Shown here: positions 5,622 through 6,720 of the stretch, piece after piece | Position numbering within the stretch: the stretch's first letter is position 1 | How the letters are laid out: every line of letters starts with the position of its first letter | Assembly (NCBI GenBank): GCA_902805985.1 | Contig: CADCUW010000193.1 | Coordinates: 1-6,720 of the forward strand | Direction: 5' to 3' | Source of the DNA: an uncultured Rubrobacteraceae bacterium | Lineage (GTDB): Bacteria; Actinomycetota; Rubrobacteria; Rubrobacterales; Rubrobacteraceae | Length of the DNA stretch: 6,720 nt | Position numbers and translations under genes: made by a program | Notes under the pieces: model-generated | Seen by the model: the letters and a program-made list of their open reading frames with translations, nothing else | The model's database searches: none | Told to the model about the DNA's origin: nothing

Positions 5622-5750
5622 ATGACGAGGCCGGTGATCTTCCGCCCCCGGCGCCCCGGGCTGGCCTGCACACTTCGGGCCATTTTTCCCGGCAAGGGGT
5701 GGTGGGATGTTAGCCGGGCATCCGCCGCCGGGTACAGGACAAGGGTGTAG
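5622..5750 (+). CDS. Possible 42-residue basic small protein
   Basis: An ATG at 5622 is preceded by AGGGAGGT (5608-5615) with the GGAGG core 7 nt away, the best-spaced ribosome-binding site in the rightward half of the window. The 42 codons end in TAG at 5748-5750. The product starts MTRPVIFRPRRPG, is strongly basic (nine Arg, one Lys), contains a GKGWWDVSR segment and one Cys (Cys16), and has no membrane segment. About 80% of its third positions are G or C. I do not recognise it. It lies 25 nt after the anti-sigma gene and 24 nt before the next gene, same strand, and could be the third gene of the sigma operon or a leader ORF. It could also be chance open frame in GC-rich spacer; the ribosome-binding site is the main support. 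Confidence 0.4.
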   Translation: MTRPVIFRPRRPGLACTLRAIFPGKGWWDVSRASAAGYRTRV

Positions 5751-5774
5751 GCAACCGACCTCTAGGGAGGGATC

Positions 5775-6002
5775 ATGACCGAACAGTCCAGGCAGCCCAA
5801 GGACAAGAACTACAACCTCATCACCGTGCTCTACCAGTCCTCCGACAACGCCGAGTCCTTGAAGACCTACATCCAGGACGCCGAGCAGGAGGGCGACCAG
5901 GAGTTGATGGACTTCTTCGGGGGCATCCTGGAGAACAACCTCAAGGCGGCCCAAAGCGCCAAGGAGATGCTCGTTCCGCGCCTCCAGAACGAACAGGAGT
6001 AG
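5775..6002 (+). CDS. Small acidic helical protein, unknown function
   Basis: A 75-residue soluble acidic protein with no membrane segment, signal peptide or cysteine. After a charged ten-residue start it shows YNLITVLYQSSDNAESLKTYIQDAEQEGDQEL (13-44) and MDFFGGILENNLKAAQSAKEMLVPRL (45-70), predicted as two long helices. The pattern YNLITVLYxxxxNAExxxxYxxDAExxGDxEL resembles, from memory, small uncharacterised proteins of halophilic archaea, myxobacteria and cyanobacteria, sometimes compared with a half ferritin-like bundle; this is not proven, and the usual ExxH metal ligands are absent. The ATG has AGGGAGG (5764-5770) 4 nt upstream. It follows the sigma operon on the same strand, so it may be a regulon member or co-transcribed, though no promoter was recognised. 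A weak stem-loop follows at 6028-6058. Confidence 0.82.
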   Translation: MTEQSRQPKDKNYNLITVLYQSSDNAESLKTYIQDAEQEGDQELMDFFGGILENNLKAAQSAKEMLVPRLQNEQE

Positions 6003-6027
6003 CCTACCGGACGCGTGACGACCCGGG

Positions 6028-6058
6028 CGCATCTCCCCGCCGAGACCGCAGGGATGCG
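6028..6058 (+). terminator. Possible weak stem-loop terminator after the 75-codon gene
   Basis: CGCATC-t-CC (6028-6036) can pair with GGGATGCG (6051-6058) with one bulged T and a loop of about 15 nt. It stands 25 nt after the stop codon and before the topoisomerase gene, where an operon end is expected. There is no T tract, so intrinsic termination is doubtful. Confidence 0.3.
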
Positions 6059-6132
6059 TGCCTTCGGACGGGATCATGAGCCGAGGGCCTCGCGCGCCGG
6101 CACGCGGCTGATGTAACCGCGCATCCTTTCCG

Positions 6133-6138
6133 TATACT
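6133..6138 (+). promoter_or_regulatory. -10 box for a leaderless topB transcript
   Basis: TATACT (five of six matches to TATAAT) ends 7 nt before the topoisomerase ATG at 6146, so transcription should start at or within a base or two of the start codon. The intervening CCGTCCC has no Shine-Dalgarno character. The -35 region (about 6109-6115) shows no good match. The same hexamer serves as the proposed -10 of the tRNA-Ser gene. Confidence 0.5.
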
Positions 6139-6145
6139 CCGTCCC

Positions 6146-6720
6146 ATGAGGCTCATAGTCGCGGAGAAGCCGTCGGTCGGGCGGGACATAGCGGGCGCCT
6201 TGGGCGGGGGGCGCAAGGGCAAGGGCTCCGTCAGCGGCGACGGGTGGACGGTCACGTGGGCGCTCGGGCACCTCGCGGAGCTCGCGCCGCCGGATGCCTA
6301 CGGCGAGCAGTACAAGCGGTGGCGACTAGAGACGCTGCCCATCCTGCCGGAGCGGTTCAAGGTGAGGGTCACGCCGAAGACCCGCGAGCAGTTCAATGTC
6401 GTCAAGGGGCTCATGAAGGACCCTTCCGTCACCGAGGTCGTCAACGCGTGCGACGCGGGGAGGGAGGGCGAGCTCATCTTCGCTTACCTCTACGGGCTCA
6501 GCGGGTGCCGCAAGCCTGTCCTCAGGCTCTGGATCTCCTCCCTCACCCACGAGGCGATAAGGTCGGGCTTCGACGCCTTGCGCGACGGGAGTCGCATGAA
6601 GCCCCTCGAAGACGCCGCCCGCAGCCGCGGCGAGGCGGATTGGGTCGTAGGTATGAACGCGACCCGCGCCTACTCCGTCCGCTTCGGCCGCCCCGGTAAC
6701 GTCCTCTCCGTCGGCCGCGT
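6146..6720 (+). CDS. topB: DNA topoisomerase III, 5' part, runs off the right edge
   Basis: The first 191 residues of a type IA topoisomerase of the TopB branch, an enzyme that cuts and passes single DNA strands to relax negative supercoils and decatenate replication or recombination intermediates. Seen here: the TOPRIM start MRLIVAEKPSVGRDIA with the catalytic Glu7; the ALGHLAEL segment at 39-46; the TOPRIM acidic motif ACDAGREGELIF at 101-112, with Asp103 and the Glu residues binding Mg; then LWISSLTHEAI and RGEADWVVGMNATRAYS, typical of topoisomerase III. The window ends inside the conserved SVGRVQTPTL-type segment, so the active-site Tyr is beyond the edge. The full protein usually exceeds 600 residues. 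There is no Shine-Dalgarno; a -10 box at 6133-6138 suggests a leaderless message. It lies 143 nt after the 75-codon gene. No relaxase or conjugation gene is visible beside it, so a chromosomal housekeeping copy is likely. Confidence 0.93.
   Translation, partial: MRLIVAEKPSVGRDIAGALGGGRKGKGSVSGDGWTVTWALGHLAELAPPDAYGEQYKRWRLETLPILPERFKVRVTPKTREQFNVVKGLMKDPSVTEVVNACDAGREGELIFAYLYGLSGCRKPVLRLWISSLTHEAIRSGFDALRDGSRMKPLEDAARSRGEADWVVGMNATRAYSVRFGRPGNVLSVGR

Noticed and set aside
5445..6077. 210-codon open frame on the minus strand
   Set aside because: Antisense across the end of the anti-sigma gene, the 42-codon ORF and the 75-codon gene; no family features.
6244..6699. 151-codon plus-strand frame near the right edge
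   Set aside because: Out-of-frame shadow of topB, which reads through to the window end in another frame with intact TOPRIM motifs.

Overview
This is a high-GC bacterial window with dense gene packing and strong GC preference at third codon positions. Ile ATA codons recur despite the high GC. It carries a coproheme decarboxylase-type heme gene, an ECF sigma factor paired with an RskA-type anti-sigma factor, class II tRNA-Ser(GCU) without an encoded CCA, and one gene that looks leaderless. Together these point to a monoderm actinobacterium, and the style reminds me of Rubrobacter; the genus is an inference only.

Layout. The left end holds two leftward genes: the N-terminal 210 codons of a HemQ/ChdC-family protein (1-631) and an aldo/keto reductase (816-1808). 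The gap between them carries two inward-facing arrays of a degenerate 7-8 bp AGG-starting repeat. Positions 1809-2072 form a divergent upstream region with a clear rightward promoter (TTGACA, 17 nt, TACCCT). That promoter drives a compact unit: a 66-codon unknown gene, best started at a TTG, closed by a strong intrinsic terminator (2366-2396). A single-domain cupin follows (2557-2949). It converges on tRNA-Ser(GCU) (2962-3052, minus), which has its own promoter in the 42-nt gap after the leftward YihY/BrkB-family membrane protein gene (3095-4120).

After a 260-nt divergent gap with a GC-rich hairpin, the rightward half holds an ECF sigma factor (4381-4926) and, 4 nt later, its membrane-anchored zinc-finger anti-sigma factor of the RskA type (4931-5596). 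Then come a 42-codon ORF with an excellent ribosome-binding site (5622-5750), a 75-codon acidic helical protein (5775-6002), and the first 191 codons of DNA topoisomerase III (6146 to the window end), whose transcript is probably leaderless.

How they work together. The only tightly coupled functional pair is the sigma/anti-sigma operon: the anti-sigma should hold the sigma factor at the membrane until an envelope signal triggers its proteolysis. The other genes look like ordinary neighbours. I do not see a defence island, mobile element or CRISPR array. The least explained parts are the three small ORFs, the AGG-repeat arrays, and the redox-independent look of the sigma factor, which has no cysteine.
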